From Hyphomonas beringensis (GTDB taxonomy: Bacteria > Pseudomonadota > Alphaproteobacteria > Caulobacterales > Hyphomonadaceae), in assembly GCF_000682755.1 (NCBI RefSeq), contig NZ_AWFF01000033.1:1-64000 (forward strand): a stretch of 64,000 nt of DNA, written 5' to 3'. This document shows, in pieces, positions 35,401 to 45,296 of this stretch. The position numbers and the translations under genes were made by a program. The stretch's first letter is position 1. Every line of letters begins with the position of its first letter. The notes beneath the pieces are model-generated. The model saw nothing but the letters and a program-made list of their open reading frames with translations, searched no databases and was not told where the DNA came from.

Positions 35401-36654
35401 TTATTCCGCCGTGTCGGGAATGGCACCCTTGTTGGCGCGTACCCCTTGCAGGAAGGGGATCAGGGCCAGGGCGGTCAGGATTGCGGCCAGCAGGAAGGCT
35501 GCGCCCGCAAAATGCACTTTCGTATCTGCCCGCGTGAAGTGGTAGAGCGTCGAGGACATGATCAGCGGCCCGAGGATCATCGCCAGAGAATTCAGGCTGG
35601 CGGAGGCGCCTTGCAACTCGCCCTGTGCATTGCGCGGTGTGAGCGTGGACATCAGGGAGTTGACGGCAGGGCCTGCCACGCCGCCGAGGGCGCCAAGCGG
35701 GATGATCATGTAGACGATCCACCCGGCACCGGCGAAGGCATAACCCAGCAGAGCCAGCACGTTCACAACGATCCCTAAAATGGCCGTTTTCACTGTGCCC
35801 AGCCGCTTCAGGACAACACCCATCAGCCCGGCCTGCACCACGGCCGCGCCAACACCGACAAGCCCTAGCGAAAGGCCGATTTCCTTTGGTGTCCAGTCAT
35901 AGCGGATCTCGCCATGCACAGACCAGGTCGACGGGAAGACAGTGTGCGCCAGGAAGAAGGTGCCTGCGGCCACCAGAAACCAGGCAATGTGAGGCAGTTT
36001 GGAGAAATGTTTCACGGCGCCGAACGGATTGGCCCGTGCGGCCTCAAACTTACGACGATCTTCCTTGGCCAGGGATTCCGGCAGGACGAACATGCCGTAG
36101 CAGAAATTCAGAACGGCCAGACCTGCTGCGGCGAAGAAGGGCGCACGCGGGTCAATATCGCCCAGCAAGCCGCCAAAGACCGGCCCGAACACAAAGCCGA
36201 AGCCAAAGGCGGCGCCGATCATGCCGAAGGCCTTGCCGCGATTTTCCGGCTCGGTAACGTCCGCAATATAGGCATTGGCCGTGGAATAGGTTGCGCCGGA
36301 GATGCCGGACAGGGCCCGTCCTATGAACAGCAACAGTATGTTATGCGCGAGCGCCATGACCAGAAAGTCGAGCGCCAGGGTCGCAATGGAGGCGAGCAGA
36401 ACGGGGCGGCGTCCGAATCTGTCCGACACCGCGCCGAGTGTTGGCCCAAACAGGAAGTTCATGAAGGCATAGGTCGCCCCAAGGCCACCAATATAGAGTG
36501 TAGCCTCTTCGGCAGGGATGTTGGCGAGTTCCTGAACCAGGCTCGGGATCACCGGGACAATCATGCCGAATGCCAGCATGTCCATCGCGACCGTGATGAT
36601 CACGAACAGAAAGGCATTTTTGCCGTGTTTTCGAATGGCAGGGGCTTCAGTCAT
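35401..36654 (-). CDS. TCR/Tet-type MFS efflux transporter
   Basis: A 417-residue MFS transporter with 12 hydrophobic segments. The MFS signature after TM2 is GAVSDRFGRRPVLL, and the first half has DMLAFGMIVPVIPSL, closely like TetA-type drug/H+ antiporters. Related chromosomal genes are often annotated as tetracycline efflux without evidence for resistance. No tetR-type regulator is adjacent, so substrate and drug role are unproven. It appears to be a single-gene unit. Confidence 0.87.
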   Translation of the reverse strand: MTEAPAIRKHGKNAFLFVIITVAMDMLAFGMIVPVIPSLVQELANIPAEEATLYIGGLGATYAFMNFLFGPTLGAVSDRFGRRPVLLASIATLALDFLVMALAHNILLLFIGRALSGISGATYSTANAYIADVTEPENRGKAFGMIGAAFGFGFVFGPVFGGLLGDIDPRAPFFAAAGLAVLNFCYGMFVLPESLAKEDRRKFEAARANPFGAVKHFSKLPHIAWFLVAAGTFFLAHTVFPSTWSVHGEIRYDWTPKEIGLSLGLVGVGAAVVQAGLMGVVLKRLGTVKTAILGIVVNVLALLGYAFAGAGWIVYMIIPLGALGGVAGPAVNSLMSTLTPRNAQGELQGASASLNSLAMILGPLIMSSTLYHFTRADTKVHFAGAAFLLAAILTALALIPFLQGVRANKGAIPDTAE

Positions 36655-36734
36655 GGATAGACCGTCTGGCCTTAGCCGCAGCAGCGGTCAATGTGTTTGT
36701 GGCTTTTGCGGAAATGATTGCAGGCCTTCGCTAA

Positions 36735-37379
36735 ATGTGGCCCAATTCGCGAATGGCGGATGACATTCCCATTACACGCAATGTGGTGCCCCCGCAGCGG
36801 GCGGAAGGCATTCGGCAGCGCGTTCGCAAGATGGAGCGTCTGGGGCAGGGCGAAGATGCGTCCCGACTTGCAAGACGGGATGATGCGGCCGGTCTGCTGG
36901 CGCTCCTGTCAGATCCTGCGGTCCATGCGCCCATATACTCGCTGCCGCGTCCTCTGACCCTGCAGACCGTGGAAGGGTTCATCGCCCGGCATGAGGAGGA
37001 GCGGGAGCGTGGAGAGGGCCTGCTGTTTGTGCGGGAGCGGGACGGCCGGATCATGGGCTATAGCGATTTCCAGATATGGCCGGACTGGGCAGCAGGCGAA
37101 CTGGGCGGTGCACTGCACCCGTCCCAGCACTCAAAAGGGCAGGGCACCCGTGGTGCGGCAGAGAGCTTTGGATGGATGTTCGAGGCGCTGGATCTGGACC
37201 TGCTCTGCATGACAGCGAGCATGGAGAATACGCCAACGCAGCGTCTGCTGGACGGGCTCGGCTTTGCCCGTATGGGCTGTGTGCTCAGTACCAGACCGGA
37301 TGGCACGACGCGGGAATCCCTGGTCTGGGAAATGACGCGTGAGGCCTGGCAAAAACGCTCACCTGCAGAGACGCCCTAA
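36735..37379 (+). CDS. GNAT family N-acetyltransferase
   Basis: A 214-residue GNAT protein resembling the RimJ/RimL-type acetyltransferase_3 group. The core includes DFQIWPDWAAGELGGALHP, a degenerate acetyl-CoA loop (KGQGTRGAAES) and the typical C-terminal ASMENTPTQRLLDGLGFARMG. The first 40 residues are basic and poorly conserved in appearance. ATG at 36735 is used; ATG at 36753 is an alternative. The substrate is unknown. It lies upstream of lemA by 66 bp. Confidence 0.8.
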   Translation: MWPNSRMADDIPITRNVVPPQRAEGIRQRVRKMERLGQGEDASRLARRDDAAGLLALLSDPAVHAPIYSLPRPLTLQTVEGFIARHEEERERGEGLLFVRERDGRIMGYSDFQIWPDWAAGELGGALHPSQHSKGQGTRGAAESFGWMFEALDLDLLCMTASMENTPTQRLLDGLGFARMGCVLSTRPDGTTRESLVWEMTREAWQKRSPAETP

Positions 37380-37445
37380 CACTGGCCTTAACACCGGCGG
37401 CAATGCTGGATATGGATGAAGGCCCAAGCCCCAGGAGTTTGCATC

Positions 37446-38009
37446 ATGCTTATCTATGCCGTGCTGGGCCTGCTGGCCATCTTCGTGATTGGCGGCGTGC
37501 TTATCTACAACAATCTCGTGAAGAAATCTCAGATGGCGGACAATGGCTGGTCTGACATCGATGTGCAATTGAAGCGGCGGGCAAATCTTATCCCGCAACT
37601 CGTCAGCACCGTCGAAGGCTATGCCTCGCACGAGCAGAAGCTGTTTGCAGAAATCGCCACGCGCCGCGCAGAGGCGATGGCCGCGGGGGATGATGTATCT
37701 GGCCGCAGCGCAGCCGAGACAGCGCTGTCTCAGCCTGTCTCCCGTCTCGTGGCCGTGGCCGAAGACTATCCCGAGCTGAAGGCAAGCGAAAATTTCCTGG
37801 AATTGCAAAGAGAGCTTTCCGATACTGAAGACAAGATCGAAATGGCCCGGCGCTTCTATAATGGCGCGGTGCGGGAGTTGAACACGTCAGTGCAGAGTTT
37901 CCCCGCCATGCTGATTGCGGGGCCAATTGGCTTCCGGCAGAGGGACTATTTCGAGGTGGATATGGCGGACCGGGCCGTGCCGCAGATTGATATGGGAGAT
38001 CAGGCGTGA
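37446..38009 (+). CDS. LemA family protein
   Basis: A 187-residue protein with an N-terminal transmembrane segment ([20 protein letters not shown]) and a helical-bundle domain. The family core is [31 protein letters not shown], ending [21 protein letters not shown]. LemA proteins are envelope-associated and of unclear function. The start at 37446 is supported by CAGGAG upstream and by the position of the membrane segment. Its stop overlaps the next gene's start by four bases, as commonly seen for lemA and DUF2207 pairs. Confidence 0.92.
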   Translation: MLIYAVLGLLAIFVIGGVLIYNNLVKKSQMADNGWSDIDVQLKRRANLIPQLVSTVEGYASHEQKLFAEIATRRAEAMAAGDDVSGRSAAETALSQPVSRLVAVAEDYPELKASENFLELQRELSDTEDKIEMARRFYNGAVRELNTSVQSFPAMLIAGPIGFRQRDYFEVDMADRAVPQIDMGDQA

Positions 38010-39721
38010 GTATACGGACGATCCTGCTGAGCCTTGTCTTTGCCTGCTTTGCGCTGGCCGCAGTTGCGGAAGAGAAGATCAACAGTTTTGACGTTGCCAT
38101 AACCGTTCAGGAAGACGGCGATATCGACGTGTCCGAGCGGTTGAATGTCACCTCCGAAGGATATGAAATTCGCCGCGGTATCTTCCGGGACCTGCCGCGC
38201 TATTATGCCGACGACCAGCATGAAGGCGACAAGCTGCCTTATCAGTACAAGGTCACAAGGGTGACCCGGAATGGGAACAGTGAGCCCTACGAGATTCTCA
38301 AGGAAGGCAATGCCTATCAGATACGCATAGGCAATGCTGACAGGTATCTTGAGAATGGAGAGCATGTCTATGAAATCGAATATGAGGTGAAGAACCAAAT
38401 CCGCTATTTCGAGGATCATGATGAACTCTATTGGAATGTCACCGGAAATTACTGGCTGTTCCCGATTGAAAAGGCCTCTGTACGGGTAACCCTTCCTGAA
38501 GATGCGGTGCTGCTGGACAAATCTGCCTATACAGGCGGCTATGGGGCAGATGGCCGTGACTATGCCTTCCGCCAGAGTGGCGGGGCTTATGTTTTTGAAA
38601 CCACGCGCCCCCTGGGTTTGAGAGAGGGGCTGACGGTCTCCCTCCGTATCGAGAAGGGCGCGATTGCGCCGCCCTCCCTGTCTGACAAGGGCACATTGTT
38701 CTGGTTCCGCTATGGCGCGTTGGGCATTCTGGTCCTGTCGTTTCTGGGTGTCCTCGGCTTCCTGTTGGCAAGCTTTCGTAAAGTGGGGGAGGATCCGCCA
38801 AAGGGCCCTGTCTTCGCGCAGTATGAGCCGCCAGCCGGTTATTCACCGGCGGCCGTTCATCACATCTATTACAGAGGCTTCCGGGGGCATGGCTCTCTGA
38901 TTTCCGCGCTGCTGCACATGGCGACCGGTGGCTTTGTCGATATTGATGCTTCGGATAAGAAAAACACGTTGCTGAACCGGACACTCGAGACGAATGTCGC
39001 GACGTTGAGCGATGATGAGAAAATCCTGGAGCACGGATTGTTTTCTGATCGATCCAGACTGATGCTCGGCACGGCCTATGATTCCGATTTCACCAAGGCG
39101 TACACCGCCTTTCGGAAATATATTTCCCGAAAGTATGGAGACCCGTACTTCAAGTGGAACATAGGCTATACACTTGTTGCCCTGATCCTGACCGTTGCGG
39201 TGATTGTCGTATCGGCCTTGCTGACGGTGAACTGGACCTGGTGGCATAGCCTGGTCGTATTGGCCTTTGCTGTCTTGAATGGTGTCTTCATGTATCTGAT
39301 GCCGGCGCCGACGAAAAAGGGCCAGAAAATCCGAACCGATATTGAAGGGTTCCGGTTATATCTGGAGACAGCAGAGAAGCTGCAACTGAATGCGGCAGAG
39401 GTGGGCAGTGAGACGCCGCCGCCCATGAGCAAGGATCGCTATGAGAAATTCCTGCCCTATGCGATCGCGCTGGGCGTGGAAAAGCCGTGGACGAAGTATT
39501 TCGAAAAGACCCTGCCGAGTGAGGCCGCGGACTATTCCCCCGCCTGGGGGCATTTCGGCGGGCACTCTCTGGGCAATCTCAGCAGCATGACCGACAGCAT
39601 GGTGTCCACCATGAATTCCGGTGTCAGCGCCTCTCTGCCGCAAAGCTCCAGCTCCTCCGGGGGAGGGGGCGGCGGCTTCTCTGGTGGAGGCGGCGGTGGA
39701 GGCGGCGGCGGTGGCTGGTAG
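38006..39721 (+). CDS. DUF2207 membrane protein
   Basis: A 571-residue protein with a signal peptide (LAAVAEE), a long extracytoplasmic DUF2207 domain ([22 protein letters not shown]) and membrane segments at about residues 230-250 and 390-435. A cytoplasmic domain follows, ending in a glycine-serine tail. The tail ([18 protein letters not shown] and onward to GW) is the low-complexity end typical of this family. It is translationally coupled to lemA, and the pair is likely to form one envelope complex. Activity is unknown. Confidence 0.9.
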   Translation: MSIRTILLSLVFACFALAAVAEEKINSFDVAITVQEDGDIDVSERLNVTSEGYEIRRGIFRDLPRYYADDQHEGDKLPYQYKVTRVTRNGNSEPYEILKEGNAYQIRIGNADRYLENGEHVYEIEYEVKNQIRYFEDHDELYWNVTGNYWLFPIEKASVRVTLPEDAVLLDKSAYTGGYGADGRDYAFRQSGGAYVFETTRPLGLREGLTVSLRIEKGAIAPPSLSDKGTLFWFRYGALGILVLSFLGVLGFLLASFRKVGEDPPKGPVFAQYEPPAGYSPAAVHHIYYRGFRGHGSLISALLHMATGGFVDIDASDKKNTLLNRTLETNVATLSDDEKILEHGLFSDRSRLMLGTAYDSDFTKAYTAFRKYISRKYGDPYFKWNIGYTLVALILTVAVIVVSALLTVNWTWWHSLVVLAFAVLNGVFMYLMPAPTKKGQKIRTDIEGFRLYLETAEKLQLNAAEVGSETPPPMSKDRYEKFLPYAIALGVEKPWTKYFEKTLPSEAADYSPAWGHFGGHSLGNLSSMTDSMVSTMNSGVSASLPQSSSSSGGGGGGFSGGGGGGGGGGGW

Positions 39722-39724
39722 CGC

Positions 39725-40501
39725 CTAGTCCTGGCTGAAGCTGCCCGCGCGGCCCTGGCCTGAGGCAAAGCGGCTGGCGCCTTCCACGGCGCTGCCCGCA
39801 CGCAGAACGTCCCGGCCGCCTTCGATTTCTGCCTTCAGGGCTGCCGGCATATCCAGGCTCCATTGCTGCAACGCAGACAGCCTGTCGGTTCGCATGCAGA
39901 GTTGCGGGAAGCTGGCAATGCGCTGTGCAATTTCCACCGCTTTGGGGAGCGCGGTCTCTTCCGACGTTTCGTAATTGGCAAGGCCGATCGCCATGGCCTC
40001 TGCCGCGTCCACTTCTCGACCGGTCAGGATGATGTCCATCGCCCGCGAGGCGCCGATAAGACGGGACAGGCGTATCGTACCGCCATCAATCAGGGGCACG
40101 CCAAAGCGCCGGCAGAAGACGCCGAATATTGCCGATGGCGAGACCACGCGAAGATCACACCACGCGGCCAGTTCAAGTCCACCTGCAACGGCATATCCGT
40201 CGACGGCTGCAATAACGGGTTTGGACAGCATCAGACGGCTGGGGCCCATTGGGCCGAAATCGCCTTCGGTCTCAACCCGGTTGCCCTTGCCTTGGGCAAC
40301 GGCTTTCAGATCTGCGCCCGCGCAGAAATTGCCGCCTGCACCCGTCAGGATCGCCACGCTCAGATCTTTATTGGCGTCAAATGTTTTGAACGCGTCATAA
40401 AGGGCTGAAGCTGTCTCTGAATCGACTGCGTTACGCGCCTGCGGTCTGTTGATGGTGACGATCAGAATGTCCTGATCCTGATGGGTGGTGACCAGATCCA
40501 T
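39725..40501 (-). CDS. Enoyl-CoA hydratase/isomerase (crotonase family)
   Basis: A 258-residue crotonase-fold enzyme. Oxyanion-hole segments are GAGGNFCAGADL and VDGYAVAGGLELA, and the helix after the second includes GVFCRRFGVPLIDGG. It is expected to act on an acyl-CoA in beta-oxidation or a side pathway. The exact reaction (hydratase, isomerase, lyase) cannot be told from motifs. It lies ten bases downstream of the DUF4336 gene, so the three minus-strand genes 42141-39725 are probably one transcript. Confidence 0.88.
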   Translation of the reverse strand: MDLVTTHQDQDILIVTINRPQARNAVDSETASALYDAFKTFDANKDLSVAILTGAGGNFCAGADLKAVAQGKGNRVETEGDFGPMGPSRLMLSKPVIAAVDGYAVAGGLELAAWCDLRVVSPSAIFGVFCRRFGVPLIDGGTIRLSRLIGASRAMDIILTGREVDAAEAMAIGLANYETSEETALPKAVEIAQRIASFPQLCMRTDRLSALQQWSLDMPAALKAEIEGGRDVLRAGSAVEGASRFASGQGRAGSFSQD

Positions 40502-40511
40502 ATGAGTTTCC

Positions 40512-41216
40512 CTATTCTTTCAGCAGCCAGCTGAAGGCCCGGCGGAGGAAGGCATCCGCGCCCGTATCAATCCACTCGCCATGCGCCATGATGACATGCT
40601 CAGGTTTGCGGCCAATCAGGCGGAGAATGGTCTGGCGTGCAGATGATCGGTTGATCCAACTGAGCCTCCATTCCAGCGGTGCGTAGCCTTTGCCTTGCAC
40701 AATGCCCCAAACATTGGCGATCATGCGTTGCCAGCTTTTCCAGTATCTCTCCAGAAAGGATTGCGAGAAGTTCTCTGACAGGTCTGCAAAGATTGCCGTG
40801 CCCGAAGCCGTGTGAAGGAAGGCGACCTCATCCATGAAGAGAGAGCCTGTGAACCAAAACTGATCGATCACGCCCTGCCAGTCTGCAGGCGGAGTGTGCT
40901 GCAGGGCAGGTTCAAACTTTAGGTCTTTGCGTTTCTTGATGGTTGAGGCAGGGCCCCAGAGCTTTGCATCCGGCCAGGCGGCTTTCCAGTCCTGAAGGAA
41001 GAGATGGTGGATTTTGTTCGGGCTGATGAGATGTGCCACGCGCCCTAGGGCGTTGACGGCTTCCTTCAATTCATCTGTCAGCTGAATGGGTGACCAGACC
41101 CAAAGCGCTCCATCCGGCAGGCGCACGATCACCATGCGGGTCGAATAGGGATAGCCATAGAAGTTCACATTTGGCCCGTCGACCAGCCAGATGTTTTCCT
41201 CGACCTCAGTCAGCAT
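40512..41216 (-). CDS. DUF4336 family protein
   Basis: A 234-residue soluble protein with the DUF4336 pattern (ENIWLVDGPNVNFYGYPYSTRMVIVRLPDG, ISPNKIHHLFL, and HGEWIDTGADAFLRRAFSWL). The family looks like a metallo-beta-lactamase relative. Histidines in SPNKIHHLF and near the C-terminal MAHGEW fit that fold, but the full HxHxDH motif is missing. The function is unknown. Its start overlaps the upstream alpha/beta hydrolase stop by 11 bases, indicating coupling. Confidence 0.85.
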   Translation of the reverse strand: MLTEVEENIWLVDGPNVNFYGYPYSTRMVIVRLPDGALWVWSPIQLTDELKEAVNALGRVAHLISPNKIHHLFLQDWKAAWPDAKLWGPASTIKKRKDLKFEPALQHTPPADWQGVIDQFWFTGSLFMDEVAFLHTASGTAIFADLSENFSQSFLERYWKSWQRMIANVWGIVQGKGYAPLEWRLSWINRSSARQTILRLIGRKPEHVIMAHGEWIDTGADAFLRRAFSWLLKE

Positions 41217-42141
41217 TTGCTGGGCCTGTTGGGGTGGTGCGTCCCAGGAAGGGAATGATCCGGTTTAGCAGAACAGGGACGACTTTCTCTGGCAGATCAT
41301 GACCCCATTTTTCGATGATTTCAAATTCTGCATTAGGAATGCGCCGGGCAATGTCGCGCCCGCCTTCAGGATTGATCAGGCGGTCCGCTGCACCGTGAAG
41401 CACCAGGGTTGGTTGCGTCACCGTGCCAAGACGTTCATGCCAGCGGGGTTGCGCCAGCAAGGCTGCAAACTGCCGGGCCAAGCCGAGCGGGCGATTGGCG
41501 CGCTGGACATCCGCAATCGCGGACGCGCGCAGTTCCGCATCGGAATTACGAATATCCGGATGCGAACCAATTACGTGGTAGGTCTGTACGGCCAGGTCGC
41601 CGATGGCTTCAAGCGTTTCTGCCTCCGGTTCTGCTGTCAGAGCCTCCAGCGCGTCATCCGATGTTGGTGGCAATTCCGGGTCGCCGGATGTGGTCATGAC
41701 GGGGATCAGCGTGCGCACGCGCTCTGGATGGTTCAGGGCCATCAGCTGAACAATCATGCCGCCCATTGAAAGCCCGAGTACATCCGCCTGATCAGCGCCG
41801 AGCGCTTCAATCAGCGCAGCGGCATCTGCCGCCATATCGTCCAGCACATAGGGCACTTGCTCATGCACCGGAGCGCCCTCTGCCGCGCCCTGCATCAGGG
41901 CCTCCATGGGCGGAGGAACTGTCTCTTCCAAACCGGGATATTCTGCTGCAGTGGTCAGGCCAATGTCCCGATTGTCGAAGGTGACAACCCTGCGGCCTGC
42001 ATCAACAAGGGATTGTTTGAAACTGTCAGGCCATTCCGTCATCTGCCCCATATAGCCTGATATGAGCAGGATCATCGGATCATCTGGTGAGCCGATATCT
42101 TCGTACTCGATATCCAGTCCGTTGGCCTTGATGCGTGGCAT
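41206..42141 (-). CDS. Alpha/beta hydrolase
   Basis: A 311-residue alpha/beta hydrolase of the PcaD/BioH-like group. The nucleophile serine is in LGLSMGGMIVQLMA, the acid is in LHGAADRLINPEGG, and the histidine is in EKWGHDLPEKV. No signal peptide is present. The frequent product name is 3-oxoadipate enol-lactonase-like, but no pca genes are adjacent, so the substrate is open. It is the first gene of a coupled set with DUF4336 and a crotonase. Confidence 0.88.
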   Translation of the reverse strand: MPRIKANGLDIEYEDIGSPDDPMILLISGYMGQMTEWPDSFKQSLVDAGRRVVTFDNRDIGLTTAAEYPGLEETVPPPMEALMQGAAEGAPVHEQVPYVLDDMAADAAALIEALGADQADVLGLSMGGMIVQLMALNHPERVRTLIPVMTTSGDPELPPTSDDALEALTAEPEAETLEAIGDLAVQTYHVIGSHPDIRNSDAELRASAIADVQRANRPLGLARQFAALLAQPRWHERLGTVTQPTLVLHGAADRLINPEGGRDIARRIPNAEFEIIEKWGHDLPEKVVPVLLNRIIPFLGRTTPTGPANAD

Positions 42142-42194
42142 ACCTGTCTCCCTCTATCCGTTACGAATAGTGTAGGACAGGAGAGTGAAGAGCG

Positions 42195-43376
42195 CTAGCG
42201 GCTGAGTTCCTTCATGGCCTCATCCAGGCCTTCCAGAGTCAGCTCGAACATCCGGTGCCCGCCGATCAGTTCACGGATCAGCTTGATGGAGCCGGTATAC
42301 TCCCATGCGCCTTCCTTGACCGGGTTCAGCCAGACAAGGTTTGGATAGCGTTCGACGAAGCGCTGGATCCAGATGCCGCCAGCCTCTTCATTCCAGTGCT
42401 CGACCGAGCCGCCTGCATAGGTGATTTCATACGGGCTCATCGTGGCATCGCCAACGATGATGACTTTATAGTCTGACGGGAACTTGTTCAGCACGTCCCA
42501 GGTCGGGATGCGATTGTTCAAGCGGCGGCGATTGTCTTTCCACAGGCCTTCATAGGGGCAGTTGTGGAAGTAGTAGTATTCTAGGTTCTTGATCTCGGAC
42601 CGTGCGGCGGAGAACAGCTCTTCCATGATCCGCACATAAGGGTCCATCGATCCGCCGACATCCAGCAGAAGCAGGACAGAGACCGTGTTGCGCTTTTCCG
42701 GGCGCATCTCGATATCGAGATAGCCCTTGCGGGCCGTGTTGCGGATCGTCTGGTCCAGATCCAACTCGTCATGCGCACCGGTGCGGGCCCATTTGCGCAG
42801 GCGCTTCATGGCGACCTTGATGTTCCGTGTGCCGAGTTCGACACTGTCATCGTAGTTCTTGAATTCTCGCTTGTCCCACACCTTCACGGCGCGGCGGTGG
42901 CGGGACTTTTCCTGGCCGATGCGCACGCCTTCAGGGTTATAGCCATTCGCGCCGAACGGGGAGGTGCCGCCTGTGCCGATCCATTTATTGCCGCCTTCGT
43001 GACGCTCTTTCTGTTCCTTGAGGCGCTCCTGAAGTGTTTCCATCAGCTTCTCAAAGCCGCCCAGCGCTTCGATCTCGTCCATCTCTTCCTTGGACAGGAA
43101 TTTCTCTGTCATTTTGCGCAGCCATTCTTCCGGCAGGTCCTGCACGTCAACGGCATCGGCCAGAGTGTCTAGCCCCTTGAACGTATGGCCGAACACCTTG
43201 TCGAACTTGTCGATATTGCGCTCATCCTTCACCAGAGCTGCGCGAGAGAGATAGTAGAAATCCTCCACATCCATATCGATCACCTGCTTGTCCATCGCCT
43301 CCATCAGGGCGAGGTACTCCTTCAGGGTGACGGGCACTTTGGCTTCGCGCAGCTCATTGAAGAATTTCAGGAACAT
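42195..43376 (-). CDS. CoxE-like VWA domain protein
   Basis: A 393-residue cytoplasmic protein with an N-terminal helical part (LREAKVPVTLKEYLALMEAMD) and a C-terminal von Willebrand A domain with MIDAS-like LLLDVGGSMD. The first serine of DxSxS is a glycine. YYFHNCPYEGLWKD is characteristic of this CoxE-like family, which usually works with a MoxR-type AAA ATPase in metal-cofactor insertion or complex assembly. Here the candidate ATPase (46170-47039) is on the same strand but 2.8 kb away, separated by three opposite-strand genes. Confidence 0.9.
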   Translation of the reverse strand: MFLKFFNELREAKVPVTLKEYLALMEAMDKQVIDMDVEDFYYLSRAALVKDERNIDKFDKVFGHTFKGLDTLADAVDVQDLPEEWLRKMTEKFLSKEEMDEIEALGGFEKLMETLQERLKEQKERHEGGNKWIGTGGTSPFGANGYNPEGVRIGQEKSRHRRAVKVWDKREFKNYDDSVELGTRNIKVAMKRLRKWARTGAHDELDLDQTIRNTARKGYLDIEMRPEKRNTVSVLLLLDVGGSMDPYVRIMEELFSAARSEIKNLEYYYFHNCPYEGLWKDNRRRLNNRIPTWDVLNKFPSDYKVIIVGDATMSPYEITYAGGSVEHWNEEAGGIWIQRFVERYPNLVWLNPVKEGAWEYTGSIKLIRELIGGHRMFELTLEGLDEAMKELSR

Positions 43377-43524
43377 GGGCGGATCTCTTTATATGGCGTT
43401 CGTTGGCAAGATAGCCTCCGCAGGGGCCTATGTCCAAGCTGACGCTGGGATAAGCGGGCAAGTCTGCTGCAGAGGCTTTGGCAGCGCTCATCCAGCGTTC
43501 ACCTGCATTTGCTAGGAGGGCGGT

Positions 43525-44280
43525 ATGAAATCCCTTGTTCTTGCTGCCACTTTTGCCGCTTCCGGTCTTGTCGCAGGGCCTGCCTCTGCGCAGCTGATCA
43601 GCCCGTGCGGGCAACAGGATGAGACAGAATGCATGCTGGAATCGATTTGGGTTGCGGCAAGTGTCCTGCCGCCGGAAAAGCAGGACCGCGTGAAGCGGCC
43701 GTTTCTTTATGTGGTGGCTGAGACGCATGATGCTGCCCTCACGCGCGAATGGTCTCGCAGGCTCAACAGCGCGCCAATCCTTCCCCGTGAAGGCCCCGGC
43801 TATGCTGGGCGAAAGGCGCGGGGCGTGTTGGCAGAGGGAGGCTGGGATGATTTCCTCCAGAAGGCGCGCTCGGGAAGCGCTCCCTTCAATATTGGCCGCC
43901 CGGAAATCATGGCGGAAGGTGCACGGCTGGCCGAGACGCCCGCCCTCCGCGAGCGTATTGTCAGCGCCATGTTCGAGCTGGCGGGGCCGCCGCAGGGCGG
44001 GAAGGGGCTAGAGCGCTCCTTTGAGCAGGCCGATTTCGGTCACCTGCTGGCAGAGCTATCAATGGAGGCGTGTAATCTGCAGGATTTTGACCGCGCCGTG
44101 AGGCTGACTGCGACGCCAGACTCCCTGCGCTATGCCTTGTGGCGTGCCCGAATTACAGGAGATGCCTCGCCTCTGGCCGCGAGGATCCGGAATGAGGCGG
44201 ATGATCAGGATACGCGACACGTCCGCGCCGTTCTGGAAGGGTATGCTCCTATTGTCTCCCGCGGCTACTGTCCTGATTGA
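43525..44280 (+). CDS. Secreted protein of unknown function
   Basis: A 251-residue protein with a clear signal peptide (ASGLVAGPASAQ). The mature part is mostly helical and alanine-rich. Cysteines occur in ISPCGQQDETECM and near ACNLQDF and RGYCPD. No domain is recognised. A ribosome-binding site (AGGAGG) is just before the ATG. The stop overlaps an in-frame TTG of the MscS frame, but the MscS ATG lies 36 bp further on. It lies between the VWA and MoxR genes on the opposite strand. Confidence 0.75.
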   Translation: MKSLVLAATFAASGLVAGPASAQLISPCGQQDETECMLESIWVAASVLPPEKQDRVKRPFLYVVAETHDAALTREWSRRLNSAPILPREGPGYAGRKARGVLAEGGWDDFLQKARSGSAPFNIGRPEIMAEGARLAETPALRERIVSAMFELAGPPQGGKGLERSFEQADFGHLLAELSMEACNLQDFDRAVRLTATPDSLRYALWRARITGDASPLAARIRNEADDQDTRHVRAVLEGYAPIVSRGYCPD

Positions 44281-44315
44281 GCGGAACTTCTCGCTGCGTC
44301 ATGCGTTCAGGGCGC

Positions 44316-45242
44316 ATGGAATTTACCCCCATAGATGATTTGAAAACAGCCGTAGAAGGTATGGCTACGGGCTTTTTCAAAAGTCTGCCTGCTCTGATTC
44401 TTGCTCTCATCATTCTCGTCCTGACCATTGTTGCGGGTCGTATTATACGGGCCGTTGTCACGGCAGGTATGAAGCGCGCTCATGTGCGCAGCGCCCTGAT
44501 CACGCTCGCCCAAAATCTCATTTCCATTGTGGCCTGGATCATCGGCCTGGCGCTCGCCGCCCTGGTTGTCTTCCCGTCTGTTTCTCCCGGTAATTTGGTT
44601 GCCGGGCTGGGCCTTACGTCTGTGGCCATAGGTTTTGCCTTCAAGGATGTCTTTTCTAACTTCCTGGCAGGCGTTGTGATCCTCGGTCGCAAGAAGCTGC
44701 GCATCGGTGACGTGATCGAGTGTGAAGATGTCTATGGCCGCGTGGAGAATATCCAGATCCGGGAGACGCATGTCCGCCAAACGGATGGGGAACTGGTGAT
44801 CGTGCCGAACTCCTATCTGTTCGACAATCCGGTCGTCATTCAGACGGATCGCGGCTTGAAGCGGCAGGAGCTTGTCGTCGGCGTGGATTATGACACTGAC
44901 ATGCGGAAGGCGAAATCGGCTCTGATGGAAGCGCTCAAGTCGTGCGAGACCGTTAATCAGAATGAGCAAATGCAGGTGCAATGTGTCTCATTCGGTGGCT
45001 CCTCCATCGATTTCAAATTGTTCTGGTGGGCCGATAGTCGCCCGGCTGACCAGCGCGCGACCTATGATGAAGTCGCTTTTGCGGTGAAAGACGCTCTGGA
45101 CGAAGCTGGCATCACGATCCCGTTCCCGCAGTCCACATTGTCCTTCCGGCCTGAGGCTGTGCCTATCCCGCTAAAGGGCCTGGCGTCCAAAGAGACTGAG
45201 GAAGAAAGTGAAGACGAGGCAGAGTCCCGTAAAAACAAGTGA
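44316..45242 (+). CDS. Small-conductance mechanosensitive channel (MscS family)
   Basis: A 308-residue inner-membrane channel. Three N-terminal transmembrane segments lead to the pore helix SVAIGFAFKDVFSNFLAGVVIL, followed by the MscS beta domain (LRIGDVIECEDVYGRVENIQIRETHVR, VIVPNSYLFDNPVV) and the alpha/beta C-terminal part. The pore glycine/alanine pattern fits MscS. The ATG at 44316 is preferred over the ATG at 44301 and a TTG at 44277. It releases osmolytes under hypo-osmotic shock. Confidence 0.9.
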   Translation: MEFTPIDDLKTAVEGMATGFFKSLPALILALIILVLTIVAGRIIRAVVTAGMKRAHVRSALITLAQNLISIVAWIIGLALAALVVFPSVSPGNLVAGLGLTSVAIGFAFKDVFSNFLAGVVILGRKKLRIGDVIECEDVYGRVENIQIRETHVRQTDGELVIVPNSYLFDNPVVIQTDRGLKRQELVVGVDYDTDMRKAKSALMEALKSCETVNQNEQMQVQCVSFGGSSIDFKLFWWADSRPADQRATYDEVAFAVKDALDEAGITIPFPQSTLSFRPEAVPIPLKGLASKETEEESEDEAESRKNK

Positions 45243-45296
45243 TAACGGGACGCTTTGCCCCTTGGCGCGAGACTGACTCGCGCCATACTATGCCTC

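Noticed and set aside
35401-36654. Calling the Tet-type MFS gene a tetracycline resistance determinant
   Set aside because: There is no tetR-like regulator or mobile context; chromosomal members often have other substrates.
39661-39718. GGC/GGA run as a simple-sequence repeat
   Set aside because: It codes for the glycine tail typical of DUF2207 proteins.
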